Of a stretch of 64,000 nucleotides of DNA, positions 49,720 through 58,367 are shown in pieces. Both the position numbers and the translations under genes were made by a program. The stretch's first letter is position 1. Each line of letters opens with the position of its first letter. The notes beneath the pieces were generated by a model. The model was not told where the DNA came from. It saw only the letters and a list, made by a program, of their open reading frames with translations, and searched no databases. The DNA comes from Betaproteobacteria bacterium (GTDB lineage Bacteria > Pseudomonadota > Gammaproteobacteria > Burkholderiales > Burkholderiaceae_F): positions 248,001-312,000 of the forward strand of contig BOKW01000006.1 in assembly GCA_016861185.1 (NCBI GenBank), read 5' to 3'.

Positions 49720-50070
49720 TTACGCGCCGCGATAGAGGTCGGGCGCAACCGGACCGGTGCCCTTGCCCGTAGCGGATTTCGACGGATCGAACAGGCAGTC
49801 GTCCGCGTGCGCAAGCTGTCCCTGCGTGTAGTTCAGACGGGCGCCTTCGGCGATCCAGCCGGCTTCGCCGCCGGCGAAGCGCCAGCCGTCCGCGGCGCCG
49901 ATCGGATAGGTCAGCGCGCGCTGGACTTCCTCGCGCGTGAGCCGGCTCGGCTCGAATTTGAAGACGAAGCTCAGGTCGCCGGCGGGCACACCGACCCGGT
50001 CGCCGGCCGAAGCCATGGCGGGGGCGAGCAGCGCGGCGGCGATCGCGACGGCCAGTTTGCGGTTCAACAT
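49720..50070 (-). CDS. Small secreted protein, function unknown
   Basis: A 116-aa exported protein, start at 50070 with signal (MLNRKLAVAIAAALLAPAMASA). Mature part: DRVGVPAGDLSFVFKFEPSR, REEVQRALTYPIG, HADDCLFDPSKS. One Cys, a few acidic and Met residues absent. Not recognised. It stands alone after the fifth CopR-like site (50.19 kb), so copper control is likely. Confidence 0.6.
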   Translation of the reverse strand: MLNRKLAVAIAAALLAPAMASAGDRVGVPAGDLSFVFKFEPSRLTREEVQRALTYPIGAADGWRFAGGEAGWIAEGARLNYTQGQLAHADDCLFDPSKSATGKGTGPVAPDLYRGA

Positions 50071-50150
50071 GACATGCTCCTTTCGGGGTTGATCAGGGGG
50101 CTTTCGGAGGTGCCGTTCGCTCCGTTTCGTGCGGCGCCTCGTTGCTTCGC

Positions 50151-50204
50151 ACTCTACGGAGGCGACGCCGACATCCAACCGACGCGCAGATGACGAGACT
50201 GTCA
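50151..50204 (-). promoter_or_regulatory. CusR-like palindrome and promoter, fifth site
   Basis: TGAC-GAGACT-GTCA (50191-50204) is a perfect TGAC-N6-GTCA palindrome like the CusR box. On the leftward strand it reads GTCATC, then 32 nt to TAGAGT (50151-50156), the same spacing as the other four sites. It is 81 bp before the ATG at 50070. Confidence 0.6.
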
Positions 50205-50279
50205 GCTGTGTTGTCCGAGCCGCGAACCTTGACCCAGCGCAAGCGACGGCGGTACCGACCGACGCTCACGACTTCACGC

Positions 50280-50801
50280 TCAGCGCGCGCGTTGCGCCGC
50301 GACCTGTCGCTGCAACTCGTCGTGCGTCCTGCGGACCTTGTCCGACCAGCGGCTGCGGATGAACGCGAGCACGTTCCAGATGTCCTCGTCGCTCAGCCGT
50401 CCGCCGAAGCCGGGCATGTCGCTCGCATAGCCGTCCGGTGCGTACGGCGGAACCAGGCCGTGCTTGGTGATCGCGAACAGCACGTCGAACGGGTGATGCC
50501 AGGTGTGACCGCTGTCGTCGTGCGGCGGCGCCGGCAGGCGTCCGTCGGCGCGGCGCGTCTTCCAGTCCGGTTGACCTTCGAGGTTCGCGCCGTGGCAGGC
50601 CGCGCAATGCGCGTCGTAGACGCGCTTGCCTTCGGCGATACGGCGCGCGTCGTTCATGTCCGGAACTGCGCCGTCCGCGCGCCCGTCGCTGCGCTGCGCG
50701 GCGTCCCACCAGATCAGCGCGGCGATCAGCGTGATCGCGACCGCGAAAGCCGCGTAGATCCAGCGCAGCCGTGCGCCGCCGCTCGAAGCAGGCGCCTTCA
50801 T
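50280..50801 (-). CDS. Membrane-anchored c-type cytochrome
   Basis: A 173-aa protein. An N-terminal helix (IYAAFAVAITLIAALIWW) anchors it. One haem site CAACH at about residue 65, then a late axial Met in DMPGFGG. Possible partner for the multicopper oxidases or a small electron carrier. It is the last gene of the leftward 56.3-50.3 kb operon, 4 nt downstream of the Spy-like gene. Confidence 0.85.
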   Translation of the reverse strand: MKAPASSGGARLRWIYAAFAVAITLIAALIWWDAAQRSDGRADGAVPDMNDARRIAEGKRVYDAHCAACHGANLEGQPDWKTRRADGRLPAPPHDDSGHTWHHPFDVLFAITKHGLVPPYAPDGYASDMPGFGGRLSDEDIWNVLAFIRSRWSDKVRRTHDELQRQVAAQRAR

Positions 50802-50804
50802 CGT

Positions 50805-51356
50805 TCAGTGCGCGCGGCCGTGATGCATCGGCGCCGAATCGCCCGGCGCGTCGTAGCCGCGCAGCTTCGCGTACGACGCGATCTGCGCGGGCGCGAGCAG
50901 TGCGGTCGCCGCCAGATGCGTCTTCAGATGCGAAGCGCGCACGCGCGCGTGCGCTGCGCCGATCGCCGCGGTGAGCCGATCGATCTCTTCGACGGTGGCG
51001 CGCCGCTCCGCGAACAGTCGGTCCAGCTCGCCTTCGAGCCGAACGACTTCGGCGCCGAGCGCGCGCGCCTCGTCCTTGTGGCGCGCCATCAGCGACTGCA
51101 GCGCGCTGCGCTGCTCGGCGGTCAGCGCGAGTGCGTCGGCCAGCTCGAGCGCGTGCATCGGTCCGGGATAGCGGTTCAGTTCGGCCGCCTTCGCGAACCC
51201 CATGCCGGCGCCGTCGAGGTAACCGCGCGTCTCTTCGGGCGAAAGCGCCTTGATCGCGCGCATGTGCTGGCCGGCGTAGGGTCGATCGGTCTGCGCCGCG
51301 GCCGCGTGCGAGACGAGCAGTGCGGCGACCAGCATCATCGTCGTCGGGTGGTTCAT
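50805..51356 (-). CDS. Spy/CpxP-like periplasmic protein
   Basis: A 183-aa exported protein (MNHPTTMMLVAALLVSHAAAAQ). Mature part is mostly helical (LSPEETRGYLDGAGMGFAKAAELNRYPG, LTAEQRSALQSLMARHKDEARALG, EGELDRLFAERRATVEEIDRLTAAIG), resembling heavy-metal-sensor or Spy chaperones, with a His-containing end (MHHGRAH). Start at 51356; an in-frame ATG at 51374 is weaker. Confidence 0.75.
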   Translation of the reverse strand: MNHPTTMMLVAALLVSHAAAAQTDRPYAGQHMRAIKALSPEETRGYLDGAGMGFAKAAELNRYPGPMHALELADALALTAEQRSALQSLMARHKDEARALGAEVVRLEGELDRLFAERRATVEEIDRLTAAIGAAHARVRASHLKTHLAATALLAPAQIASYAKLRGYDAPGDSAPMHHGRAH

Positions 51357-51388
51357 CGTTCGTTGCCTTTCCATCGATCGCCCTTCCT

Positions 51389-52234
51389 CTACATGCCGAT
51401 GAGCCGGCGCAGCGCCGGCCACGCGTCGCGCACGACCTTTTCGCCGAAGTCGATCAAGGCGCGTTCGCCGCTGCCCATCGCGAGCGAATGCACGTCGAGC
51501 CGGATCGCGTGATCGGCGCGTCGCACCTGTTCGGCGATCAGTTGATTGACCATGATGTGGAACATCTGGAACGCCATGCCGGTGATGCCGGTCACCGCTT
51601 CTTCGTACGGCCGGTACGCGACGTCGATCGCGATGACGAAGTCGGCGCCGAGCACGCGCGCGGCGTCGACCGGCAGCGGCGCGGTCAGCGCACCGTCGAC
51701 GAGCCGGCGGCCGTCGATCTCGACCGGTTCGTAGCGGATCGGCACGGCGCAGGACGCGGCGACCGCGGAGGCGAGCTCGCCGCGCGTCAGGATCTCGCTG
51801 CGGCCGGTCGCGAGGTTGGTCGCGACCGCCGCGAACGCGGTGTCGAGCGTCTCGATGCGCGCGCCGTTCGTGCGGGCCTCGATCAGTTGCTGCAGCCGGG
51901 CGAGCTCCGCGAAACCGTAGCGCGGCATCCGCCAGCGATCGGGCTCGCGCCAGGACGCGTCGAGCGCGGCCGCTTCGATGTCGTCGGCGGGCAAGCCCGC
52001 CGCCCACAACGCGCCGGCGATCGCGCCCACGCTGCAACCGGCGATCGCGTACGGGCGGAAACCGAGCTGCTGGAACGCGCGGATCGCGCCGACGTGAACG
52101 AGCCCGTGCAGACCGCCGCTGCTCAACGCGATGCCGACGCGGCGCGGCCGCGCCTTGCCGCGCGCGGCGGCCGGCCACAGCGGCGCGGTCGCGGCCAGCC
52201 CAGCCGCGCGCAACGCGTCGCGCCGCCCCTTCAT
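51389..52234 (-). CDS. Patatin-like phospholipase
   Basis: A 281-aa lipid acyl hydrolase. Oxyanion loop SSGGLHGLVHVGAI, nucleophile motif GCSVG and catalytic DGA are visible. The N-terminus (GRRDALRAAGLAATAPLW) could be a Tat signal. Same layout as the 10224-11135 protein, though sequence differs; both sit in copper operons. Substrate unknown. Confidence 0.84.
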   Translation of the reverse strand: MKGRRDALRAAGLAATAPLWPAAARGKARPRRVGIALSSGGLHGLVHVGAIRAFQQLGFRPYAIAGCSVGAIAGALWAAGLPADDIEAAALDASWREPDRWRMPRYGFAELARLQQLIEARTNGARIETLDTAFAAVATNLATGRSEILTRGELASAVAASCAVPIRYEPVEIDGRRLVDGALTAPLPVDAARVLGADFVIAIDVAYRPYEEAVTGITGMAFQMFHIMVNQLIAEQVRRADHAIRLDVHSLAMGSGERALIDFGEKVVRDAWPALRRLIGM

Positions 52235-52241
52235 CGCGCGA

Positions 52242-52559
52242 TCAGGGCGCGGGTTTGATCGCGGTGACGACGTAGGTGCCGCCGTCTTCCTTGGCCGCGC
52301 GGAACAGCACCCTGTCGCCGACCTTGACCGCGTCGAGCAGCTTCGGATCGCGCACCGTGAACACCATCGTCATCGGCGGCATCTCGAGCGACTTGATCTC
52401 GCCATGGCGCAGCGTGATCTTGTTCTGCTCCTTGTTGATGCGGCGGACCTCGCCGTTCGCCATGTCCGGCTCGGCCGCCGGCGCGGACTGCGCGGCGGCG
52501 GCAAGCGGTGCGAGCAGCGCGGCCGCGATCAGCGCGCGGCGGAATGCGTCGAGTCTCAT
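52242..52559 (-). CDS. CusF-like periplasmic copper-binding protein
   Basis: A 105-aa exported protein (signal ending at AAAAQS). Binding region: LRHGEIKSLEMPPMTMVFTV, with His, then Met 8, 11 and 13 residues later. As in the 17079 protein, Met replaces the CusF Trp cap, leaving a three-Met plus His site. It stops 2 nt before the start of the cupredoxin gene's neighbour and precedes a patatin. Confidence 0.85.
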   Translation of the reverse strand: MRLDAFRRALIAAALLAPLAAAAQSAPAAEPDMANGEVRRINKEQNKITLRHGEIKSLEMPPMTMVFTVRDPKLLDAVKVGDRVLFRAAKEDGGTYVVTAIKPAP

Positions 52560-52561
52560 CG

Positions 52562-53056
52562 TCAATCTCCTTGTGCGGTCGGAATGACCCTGATCGAACC
52601 CTTCATGCCCGCTTCGAAGTGGCCGGGAATCAGGCAGGCGAAGTAGAACTCGCCGGGTTCGGTGAACTGCCAGATCATTTCGCCTTTCTTGCCGGGCGGC
52701 AGATGGACCATGTACGGCGCGTCGTGCTCCATCGTCGGGTGCTTCTTCATCCATTGGGCGTGTTCTTTCAGTTCTTCCATCGTGCCGAGCACGGTTTCGT
52801 GGAAGACCTTGCCGTGGTTGGCGACGACGAAGCGGATCGTCTCGCCCTGCCTGACGGTGATCTTCGACGGCGAATAGCGCATCGTGTCGTGGCCGCTGAT
52901 GCGGATCGTGCGGGTGACCTTCTTCGGGTCGCCGGTCCGGCCGAACGCCTTTTCGACCATCTCGAGGTTCGGACCGTCGTCGTGCGTCTGTGTGCCGTGC
53001 GCAAGCGCGGCGCCGCCGGCGAGGATCGCGGCGATCAGAAGGGCCAATCGGTGCAT
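52562..53056 (-). CDS. Cupredoxin (plastocyanin/azurin-like, CopI-type)
   Basis: A 164-aa exported blue-copper-like protein. Signal MHRLALLIAAILAGGAALAHG. Type 1 copper ligands are His in VVANHGKVFHET, then Cys-His-Met in FACLIPGHFEAGM. A Met/His-rich loop (EEHAQWMKKHPTMEHD-like) may bind more copper. CopI-type cupredoxins are inducible copper-tolerance factors in Proteobacteria. Adjacent to the CusF-like gene (2-nt gap). Confidence 0.9.
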   Translation of the reverse strand: MHRLALLIAAILAGGAALAHGTQTHDDGPNLEMVEKAFGRTGDPKKVTRTIRISGHDTMRYSPSKITVRQGETIRFVVANHGKVFHETVLGTMEELKEHAQWMKKHPTMEHDAPYMVHLPPGKKGEMIWQFTEPGEFYFACLIPGHFEAGMKGSIRVIPTAQGD

Positions 53057-53113
53057 GGGAGTTCTCCTTTGTCAAAATCCCGCAAGCGATCGTCGACCGT
53101 TTGCGGCTCGAAA

Positions 53114-53154
53114 CCCCCTCTCCCTTCGAGGAAGAGGATTCGGGGGAGAGGGGG
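53114..53154. repeat. G/C-rich inverted repeat between oxidase and cupredoxin genes
   Basis: Perfect 11-bp arms CCCCCTCTCCC (53114-53124) and GGGAGAGGGGG (53144-53154) with a 19-nt loop. It follows the stop of the multicopper oxidase (53166). It looks like a dispersed intergenic repeat or an attenuator-like stem between two co-transcribed genes; no T-run follows. Confidence 0.7.
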
Positions 53155-53165
53155 CGGGAAGGGGG

Positions 53166-54584
53166 TCATCGATTCGAATGGGAATTCGGCTTGCGGACTT
53201 TCACCTCGATCTCACGCAGGCCGGTCGCACGGCCGGTCGCGGGATGGATTTCGGTCGCGCGCGAGGTCGGCGCGCGCACGGGGTTGGCGCTTTCGCCGGT
53301 CCACTCGTATGCGAGTGTTCCCGCCGGGTGCTTGTACGGACCCGGGTCCTTGTAGTCGCCGCGCGCGAGCCCCTCGCGCACCTTGACCACGGTGAACATG
53401 CCGCCCATCTCGAGCGGGCCGTACTGGCCGGTGCCGGTCATCATCGGCAGCGTGTTGTCGGGCAGCGCCATCTCCATTTCCTGCATGTCGGCCATGCCGC
53501 GTTCGCCCATCACCATGTATTCGGGGATCAACCGGTTGATCTGCGTGACGACGTCGCGGTGATCCACGCCGATCATCGTCGGCACGTCGTGCCCCATCGG
53601 ATTCATCGTGTGATGGCTCTTGTGGCAGTGGAAGGCCCAGTCGCCGGCTTCGGTCGCCTCGAACTCGATCGCGCGCATCTGGCCGACCGCGACGTCGACG
53701 GTGACCTCGGGCCAGCGCGACGCGGGCTGCGTGAAGCCGCCGTCGGTGCCGGTGACGACGAACTCGTGCCCGTGCAGATGGATCGGATGATTGGTCATCG
53801 TCAGATTGCCGATGCGGATGCGAACGCGGTCGCCGAGCCGCACCGGCAGCGCATCGATGCCGGGAAAGCTGCGCGAGTTCCACGTCCACAGGTTGAAGTC
53901 GAGCATCGTGTTGATCTTCGGCGTGAAGCTGCCGGGCTCGATGTCGTAGGCGTTCAGCAGGAAGCAGAAGTCGCGGTCGACGTCGGCGTAGCCGGGCGTC
54001 TTCTTCGGGTCCTTCGGATGCGTGACCCAGAAGCCCATCATGCCCATTGCCATCTGCACCATCTCGTCGGCGTGCGGGTGGTACATGAAGGTGCCGGGGC
54101 GGCGCGCCTCGAATTCGTAGACGAAGGTCTGCCCCGGCTTGATCTGCGGCTGCGTCAGTCCGCCGACGCCGTCCATGCCGTTCGGCAGCCGCTGGCCGTG
54201 CCAGTGGATCGAGGTGTGCTCGGGCAGCTTGTTGGTGACGAAGATGCGGACCTTGTCGCCCTCGACGACCTCGATCGTCGGTCCCGGCGACTGTCCGTTG
54301 TAGCCCCACAGATGCGCCTTCATGCCCGGCGCGATTTCGCGCACGACCGGCTCGGCGACGAGATGGAACTCCTTCCAGCCGTTGTTCATGCGGAACGGCA
54401 GCGTCCAGCCGTTGAGCGTGACCACCGGGTTGTACGGCCGGCCTGCGCTCGGCGCCAGCGGCGGTGCCATCGTGGTACCCGGGGCCACCGGCGCTTCGGG
54501 CACCGCGCCCAGCGCCGCACGGCTCACGCCGGCGGCACCGAGCAGCACGCCGGCGCCCGTCAGGAAATTGCGTCTTGATGTCAT
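53166..54584 (-). CDS. Multicopper oxidase (CopA-like, Tat signal)
   Basis: A 472-aa periplasmic oxidase. Tat leader SRRNFLTGAGVLL. Copper motifs HWHGQRLP, YHPHADEM, HPIHLHGHEF, HCHKSHHTMNPMGH. The first and second motifs differ from the other two oxidases of the window (HPHA instead of HPHPHG), so it belongs to another subfamily. It sits between the TolC-like lipoprotein and the cupredoxin. Confidence 0.9.
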   Translation of the reverse strand: MTSRRNFLTGAGVLLGAAGVSRAALGAVPEAPVAPGTTMAPPLAPSAGRPYNPVVTLNGWTLPFRMNNGWKEFHLVAEPVVREIAPGMKAHLWGYNGQSPGPTIEVVEGDKVRIFVTNKLPEHTSIHWHGQRLPNGMDGVGGLTQPQIKPGQTFVYEFEARRPGTFMYHPHADEMVQMAMGMMGFWVTHPKDPKKTPGYADVDRDFCFLLNAYDIEPGSFTPKINTMLDFNLWTWNSRSFPGIDALPVRLGDRVRIRIGNLTMTNHPIHLHGHEFVVTGTDGGFTQPASRWPEVTVDVAVGQMRAIEFEATEAGDWAFHCHKSHHTMNPMGHDVPTMIGVDHRDVVTQINRLIPEYMVMGERGMADMQEMEMALPDNTLPMMTGTGQYGPLEMGGMFTVVKVREGLARGDYKDPGPYKHPAGTLAYEWTGESANPVRAPTSRATEIHPATGRATGLREIEVKVRKPNSHSNR

Positions 54585-54611
54585 CGAATCCTCTTTGTGA
54601 CTCTTCGCGAT

Positions 54612-56033
54612 TCAGTGCGGCCGTTCGGGGGCGCCGGTGGCGGCGGCGCGCGTCTCGATCGCCGGCGCGGCCATCGGATGGCCGAGCACCACGGCCTGCA
54701 GCGCGGCGTCGGCGAGCCAGAAGTCGCGTTGCGCTTCGATCGACTGGATCACCGAGCCGATCTGCTCGCGCGCATCGGCGAGCAGATCGAACACGCCGAT
54801 CAGCATGCCGTTGTATTTCAGGAGCATCTCGTCGGCGATGCTCTTGCGCAGCGGAACGATCTCGTCGCGATAGTGGCGCGCGAGGTCGTACGCGGTGCGG
54901 TACGCGCCATAGGTCTCGCGCAGCCGCGACTGCGCGTCGACCGCCACCTGCGCGGTGCGGTGCAGGGCAGCCATGTAGATCGACTGCGCCTCGGCGCGCC
55001 GCGCGTCGCCGAAGTCGAACAGCGGCAGCGGCAACTCGATCTCGTAGCCCTTCTGCGGCGGCTCGCCGGTTTCGCTGTTGCGGATGCCGGCCAGATGCAG
55101 GCCGTCGATCACGCCAGTCGCGCGTGCAAGCCCCAGGCTGCGCGCCGTGAAGTCCAGTTCCGCGCGCGCCAGCCGCACGTCGAGCCGCTCGTCGAACGAG
55201 CGGCGCGCGACCTCGGCTTCGTCGCGCGGCGCCTTCGGCAGATCGGGCAGGCGATCCGGCAGCTTCAGTCGCGCGGCTTGCGTGCCGTCGAGCCCGAGCG
55301 CGCGGACGAGCGCTTCGCGCGCGCCCGCCGCGGCCAGTTGCGCGCGCGCGTACTGTGCGGCGGCGTCGGCGTAGAAGGCCTGTTCCCGCGCCCGCTGCAG
55401 CCGGCTGTAGTTGCCGACCGACTGCATCCGGCGGGCCAGCTCCGCGCTCGCTTCGGCCGCGCGCATGACCTGCTCGAAGTACGCGAGCGACTGCTGCGCC
55501 GCGACCGCGCGCACCCAGGCGGCGCGCGCCTCGGTGGCTGCGGCGAGCACGCCGCCGGCGGACTGCAGTCGAAGCTGCTGCTGCCTGTGCTCCGCGATCC
55601 GCATGCGCGCGGGCAGCGTCAGCAGATCGAACAGCGAAAAGCTCAACGTGCGGCCGATGTCCTTGTCGGTTGCACCGTCTTCGCTGCGCGTCAGCCGCTC
55701 GAACGCGAACACCGGATTCGGCAGTCGCGCCGACTGCGTCGCGGCGGCCGAAGCCGCGTCGGCCTGCGCGAGCAGCGCGTGCAGCGCGGGGCTCGCCGCA
55801 AGCGCGATGCGCACGGCGTCGTCGGCGGACAGGGGCGCGGCGAGCAGCTGCTCGACTTCGGCGGCGGTCTCGCGGCGCGCGTCGTCCGTCGCAAGCCGCG
55901 CCACTTTGGCGCCGAGCGCGTCCTGCGAAAAGGCCCGCAGTTGCGCGCGGTCGTCTTCGATCGAAAGCGTCGCGCAGCCGGCGAGCAGTACCGCAGCGGC
56001 CGCCGTCACGGAGAGTCTGGTCGTTCGGCTCAC
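54612..56033 (-). CDS. TolC-family outer-membrane lipoprotein
   Basis: A 473-aa outer-membrane factor. Start GTG at 56033 (overlapping the previous stop as GTGA) gives the lipobox LLAGCAT, Cys about residue 19. Long TolC-type helices follow (RIALAASPALHALLAQADAAS, QAFYADAAAQYARAQLAAAGA). Alone it lacks a pump and adaptor in this operon, so it may serve an unlinked or multi-partner efflux system, or be a copper-binding lipoprotein of the CopB type. Confidence 0.85.
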   Translation of the reverse strand: MSRTTRLSVTAAAAVLLAGCATLSIEDDRAQLRAFSQDALGAKVARLATDDARRETAAEVEQLLAAPLSADDAVRIALAASPALHALLAQADAASAAATQSARLPNPVFAFERLTRSEDGATDKDIGRTLSFSLFDLLTLPARMRIAEHRQQQLRLQSAGGVLAAATEARAAWVRAVAAQQSLAYFEQVMRAAEASAELARRMQSVGNYSRLQRAREQAFYADAAAQYARAQLAAAGAREALVRALGLDGTQAARLKLPDRLPDLPKAPRDEAEVARRSFDERLDVRLARAELDFTARSLGLARATGVIDGLHLAGIRNSETGEPPQKGYEIELPLPLFDFGDARRAEAQSIYMAALHRTAQVAVDAQSRLRETYGAYRTAYDLARHYRDEIVPLRKSIADEMLLKYNGMLIGVFDLLADAREQIGSVIQSIEAQRDFWLADAALQAVVLGHPMAAPAIETRAAATGAPERPH

Positions 56034-56347
56034 CGTTTGACTCCGTGATGAGCGTCGTGCGAATCGCGTTCGGTCGGCGCCTGCTGCGCGGGCTTGCGCA
56101 GGGCCTGGTAGGCCTCGCGGCTGTAGGCCTGCCAGCCGCCGATGCGTCGCACGGTTTCGTTGGCTTCGCGCCAGGAGGCCACCGGTTCGTCGGCAAAGGC
56201 GCGGTAGTCGCGCAGCGGCGAAACGTACTTGGGCGCTGCGCCGGCGCCCTGTACGGGCGCGGGGGCAGCGGTCGTCGGGCCTTGCGCGAAGGCGGCGGCA
56301 CACGCGACGACGAGCGTAGCCGCACATAGCGATCGGGATCGCGACAT
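56030..56347 (-). CDS. Small secreted protein of a copper operon
   Basis: A 105-aa exported protein (MSRSRSLCAATLVVACAAAFA). The mature part (PKYVSPLRDYRAFADEPVASWREANETVRRIGGW) is of a family often paired with TolC-type copper lipoproteins. C-terminus HDAHHGVKR is His-rich. First gene of this leftward operon, ATG at 56347. Confidence 0.6.
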   Translation of the reverse strand: MSRSRSLCAATLVVACAAAFAQGPTTAAPAPVQGAGAAPKYVSPLRDYRAFADEPVASWREANETVRRIGGWQAYSREAYQALRKPAQQAPTERDSHDAHHGVKR

Positions 56348-56437
56348 CGAATTCCTCGGGTCGATGAACGTTGCGCGGCCCGGAGCGGGCACGGCGCAGG
56401 GAAGCCGCGGGGGTCCGCCGCGGCGTGCGAAACGGGA

Positions 56438-56797
56438 CTACGCGCGCCGGGTCGGCGGCGGCGAAGGCACGTCGAGTACGACCGAAACGAAGTGCGCGAC
56501 GAACGCGCTCGACGCGCGCGGCACGAAGTGCTCGGCTTCGAGCGTCGCCGGCACCGGCGCGACCAATGCCATGCCCAGATGCGGGCAGGCGTGCTCGTGC
56601 AACGTGTCGGCGGCGGCCGGTACCTCCGCGGCGTGCGCCCCGCAATCGTCGTGCGCGTGATCGATCGCCTGGGCAACGACCTGCGCGTGCGCGGGGACGT
56701 GCGCGTGCTCAGGCGCGCCGACGATCGGCACGACGCCGGCCGCCATTGCCTTCAGCGGCAGCACGAACGCGAGCAGGACGAGCAGGAGGCGACGCAT
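56438..56797 (-). CDS. Small secreted His/Cys protein
   Basis: A 119-aa exported protein (MRRLLLVLLAFVLPLKAMA). The mature part has many His (EHAHVPAHAQVVAQAIDHAHDDCGAHAAE, EHACPHLGM) and ends in VVLDVPSPPPTRRA, the same size class and Pro end as the 5646 and 11206 proteins. Likely a periplasmic metal buffer; not proven. Confidence 0.65.
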   Translation of the reverse strand: MRRLLLVLLAFVLPLKAMAAGVVPIVGAPEHAHVPAHAQVVAQAIDHAHDDCGAHAAEVPAAADTLHEHACPHLGMALVAPVPATLEAEHFVPRASSAFVAHFVSVVLDVPSPPPTRRA

Positions 56798-56874
56798 GCG
56801 CGAAGTCTAGCGGGAGCGGCCTGACGTTGACCATCTTCCATGCGCCGGGTTCCGTGCCGGCTAGACTAGCCCGC

Positions 56875-57222
56875 ATGGACGATGCGCTCCGTACCCTGTT
56901 GGTCGCCGCGGCGCTGGCCGCCGGTGACGCCGCCGCGGCCGACGATGCGTTCCGTTTCTCGATTGCGTCGGGCAAGTTCGATGAACACTGCATGAAGATC
57001 GAAGCGGGGCGCGCGATCGCGTATCGCTTCGAAGCGAGCGCCCCGGTCGACTTCAACATTCACTACCACCGCGGCAAGGACGTGCTCTATCCGGTCAAAC
57101 GCGAGGCGACGCGGCAGTTCGCGTCGACGTTCCGCGCCGAGTCGACCGACGAGTACTGTCTGATGTGGGAGAACAGGGGCGCGACGGCCGTGACGGTCGA
57201 AGGCCGCGTCGACCGGCGCTAG
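56875..57222 (+). CDS. Secreted small protein with conserved Cys pair
   Basis: A 115-aa exported protein. Start at 56875 (MDDALRTLLVAAALAAGDAAAA) gives the signal. Mature part: DEHCMKIEAGRAIAYRFEASAPVDFNIHYHRGKDV (shown in pieces: DEHCMKIEAG, FNIHYHRGKDV), then TDEYCLMWENRG. Two Cys and a HYH motif may form a metal site. Function unknown. It is divergent from 56438-56797 with 77 bp between them. Confidence 0.65.
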   Translation: MDDALRTLLVAAALAAGDAAAADDAFRFSIASGKFDEHCMKIEAGRAIAYRFEASAPVDFNIHYHRGKDVLYPVKREATRQFASTFRAESTDEYCLMWENRGATAVTVEGRVDRR

Positions 57223-57234
57223 CCCGGATCCGGT

Positions 57235-58215
57235 TCAAAGCAGCAGCGCGCTGGCGATCGCGAAGTAGATCGCCAGCGAAAGGACGTCCTGCACGATCGT
57301 CGCGAGCGGCCCGCTGCCGAACGCCGGATCGCGTCCGCCGGCGGCGAGCGCCCACGGCAGCAGCAGACCGATCGTCGCCGCGGTGGTGCCGGCGACCGCG
57401 AGCGACAACGCGACCGCGGTCGCAAGCCGCGCTTCGCCGAACGCGAACCAGATCGCCGCCCATGCGATCGCGCCGAGCACGGTGCCGATCACGAGCCCTG
57501 TGCGCAGCTCGCCCCACACGAGTGTACGCATCGGCGCGTGCGAAAGCGACAGCCCGCGCACCGCGATCGCCTCAGTCTGCGTGCCGATTGCGTCGGCCAG
57601 ATAGACGATCGCCGGCACGAAGAACGCGATCGCCACGCGCTGCGTCAGCGCGTGCTCGAAAGCGGCGACGACCCAGGTCGCGAGCACCGATCCGGCCAGG
57701 CCGGCGAGCAGCCAGGGCAGGCGGTCGCGCGCGCGCCGCAGCGGCGGCGCCTCGATCGCCGCGCGCGCCTGCGCGCTGCCGTGTGCGGCCTCGCGCCGGA
57801 TGCCGGACATGCGGTGCAGGTCCTCGACGTGTTCGCGCCGCAGGATCTCCATCAGCCCGCGCGGCGGCACGACGCCGACCAGGCGGCCGCCGCGATCGAC
57901 CAGTGCAACGGCGTCGAGCGCGTGCCGAAGCGCGTGCGAGGCGATGCGTTCGGGCGCGGTGTCGACGGCGATCGGCAGCGCGGGCCGGCGCAGTGAAGCC
58001 ATCGTGCGTTCCGCCTCGGCGCCGAGCAGCGCCTGCAGCGAGACGACGCCGCGCAGCCTGCCGTCCGCGTCGAGCACGTGGATCGTGTCGACGAAGTCCG
58101 GCGTCGTCGCCGCCAGGCGCGCGCGGACCGCACCGGCGGTTTCGTCCTCGGCGGCGACCGCCGGCTGCGGCGAGACGTACGGCGCCGCTTGACTGTGGTG
58201 CGCGTTCGGTTTCAT
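57235..58215 (-). CDS. MgtE-like divalent cation transporter, short form
   Basis: A 326-aa protein. CBS-domain pair at about residues 30-150 (TIHVLDADGRLRGVVSLQALL, ALVDRGGRLVGVVPPRGLM) and five C-terminal membrane helices with the MgtE family segment VPAIVYLADAIGTQTEAIAVRGL. The usual ~120-residue N domain is missing, so it is shorter than the 450-aa family standard. Mg2+ or Co2+ transport inferred from the family. Confidence 0.85.
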   Translation of the reverse strand: MKPNAHHSQAAPYVSPQPAVAAEDETAGAVRARLAATTPDFVDTIHVLDADGRLRGVVSLQALLGAEAERTMASLRRPALPIAVDTAPERIASHALRHALDAVALVDRGGRLVGVVPPRGLMEILRREHVEDLHRMSGIRREAAHGSAQARAAIEAPPLRRARDRLPWLLAGLAGSVLATWVVAAFEHALTQRVAIAFFVPAIVYLADAIGTQTEAIAVRGLSLSHAPMRTLVWGELRTGLVIGTVLGAIAWAAIWFAFGEARLATAVALSLAVAGTTAATIGLLLPWALAAGGRDPAFGSGPLATIVQDVLSLAIYFAIASALLL

Positions 58216-58367
58216 GCGCGGGCAAAGCAGGCGTTCAACGCAAGACTAGAAACCTCGCTCGACCGCCTGTTGATGACCGTCAAGGGCGTGGGCGCCGCGG
58301 CGCTGTCACCAAATGAAGTGCCGCGACCAATACACTGCCCGGCGCCGCAACCCTCGCGCAGCATCGA

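Noticed and set aside
50151..50204. Rightward promoter from the palindrome at 50.19 kb
   Set aside because: The palindrome is symmetric, but no rightward gene follows; the leftward spacing to TAGAGT matches the other sites.
53114..53154. Rho-independent terminator after the multicopper oxidase
   Set aside because: The stem is good but no T-run follows, and downstream genes continue with tight spacing.
56820..56880. Possible MerR/CueR-type operator between two divergent small genes (TTGACC followed by a TTCC/GG palindrome)
   Set aside because: The -35 to -10 distance is far from the required 19-20 bp and no matching dyad was found.
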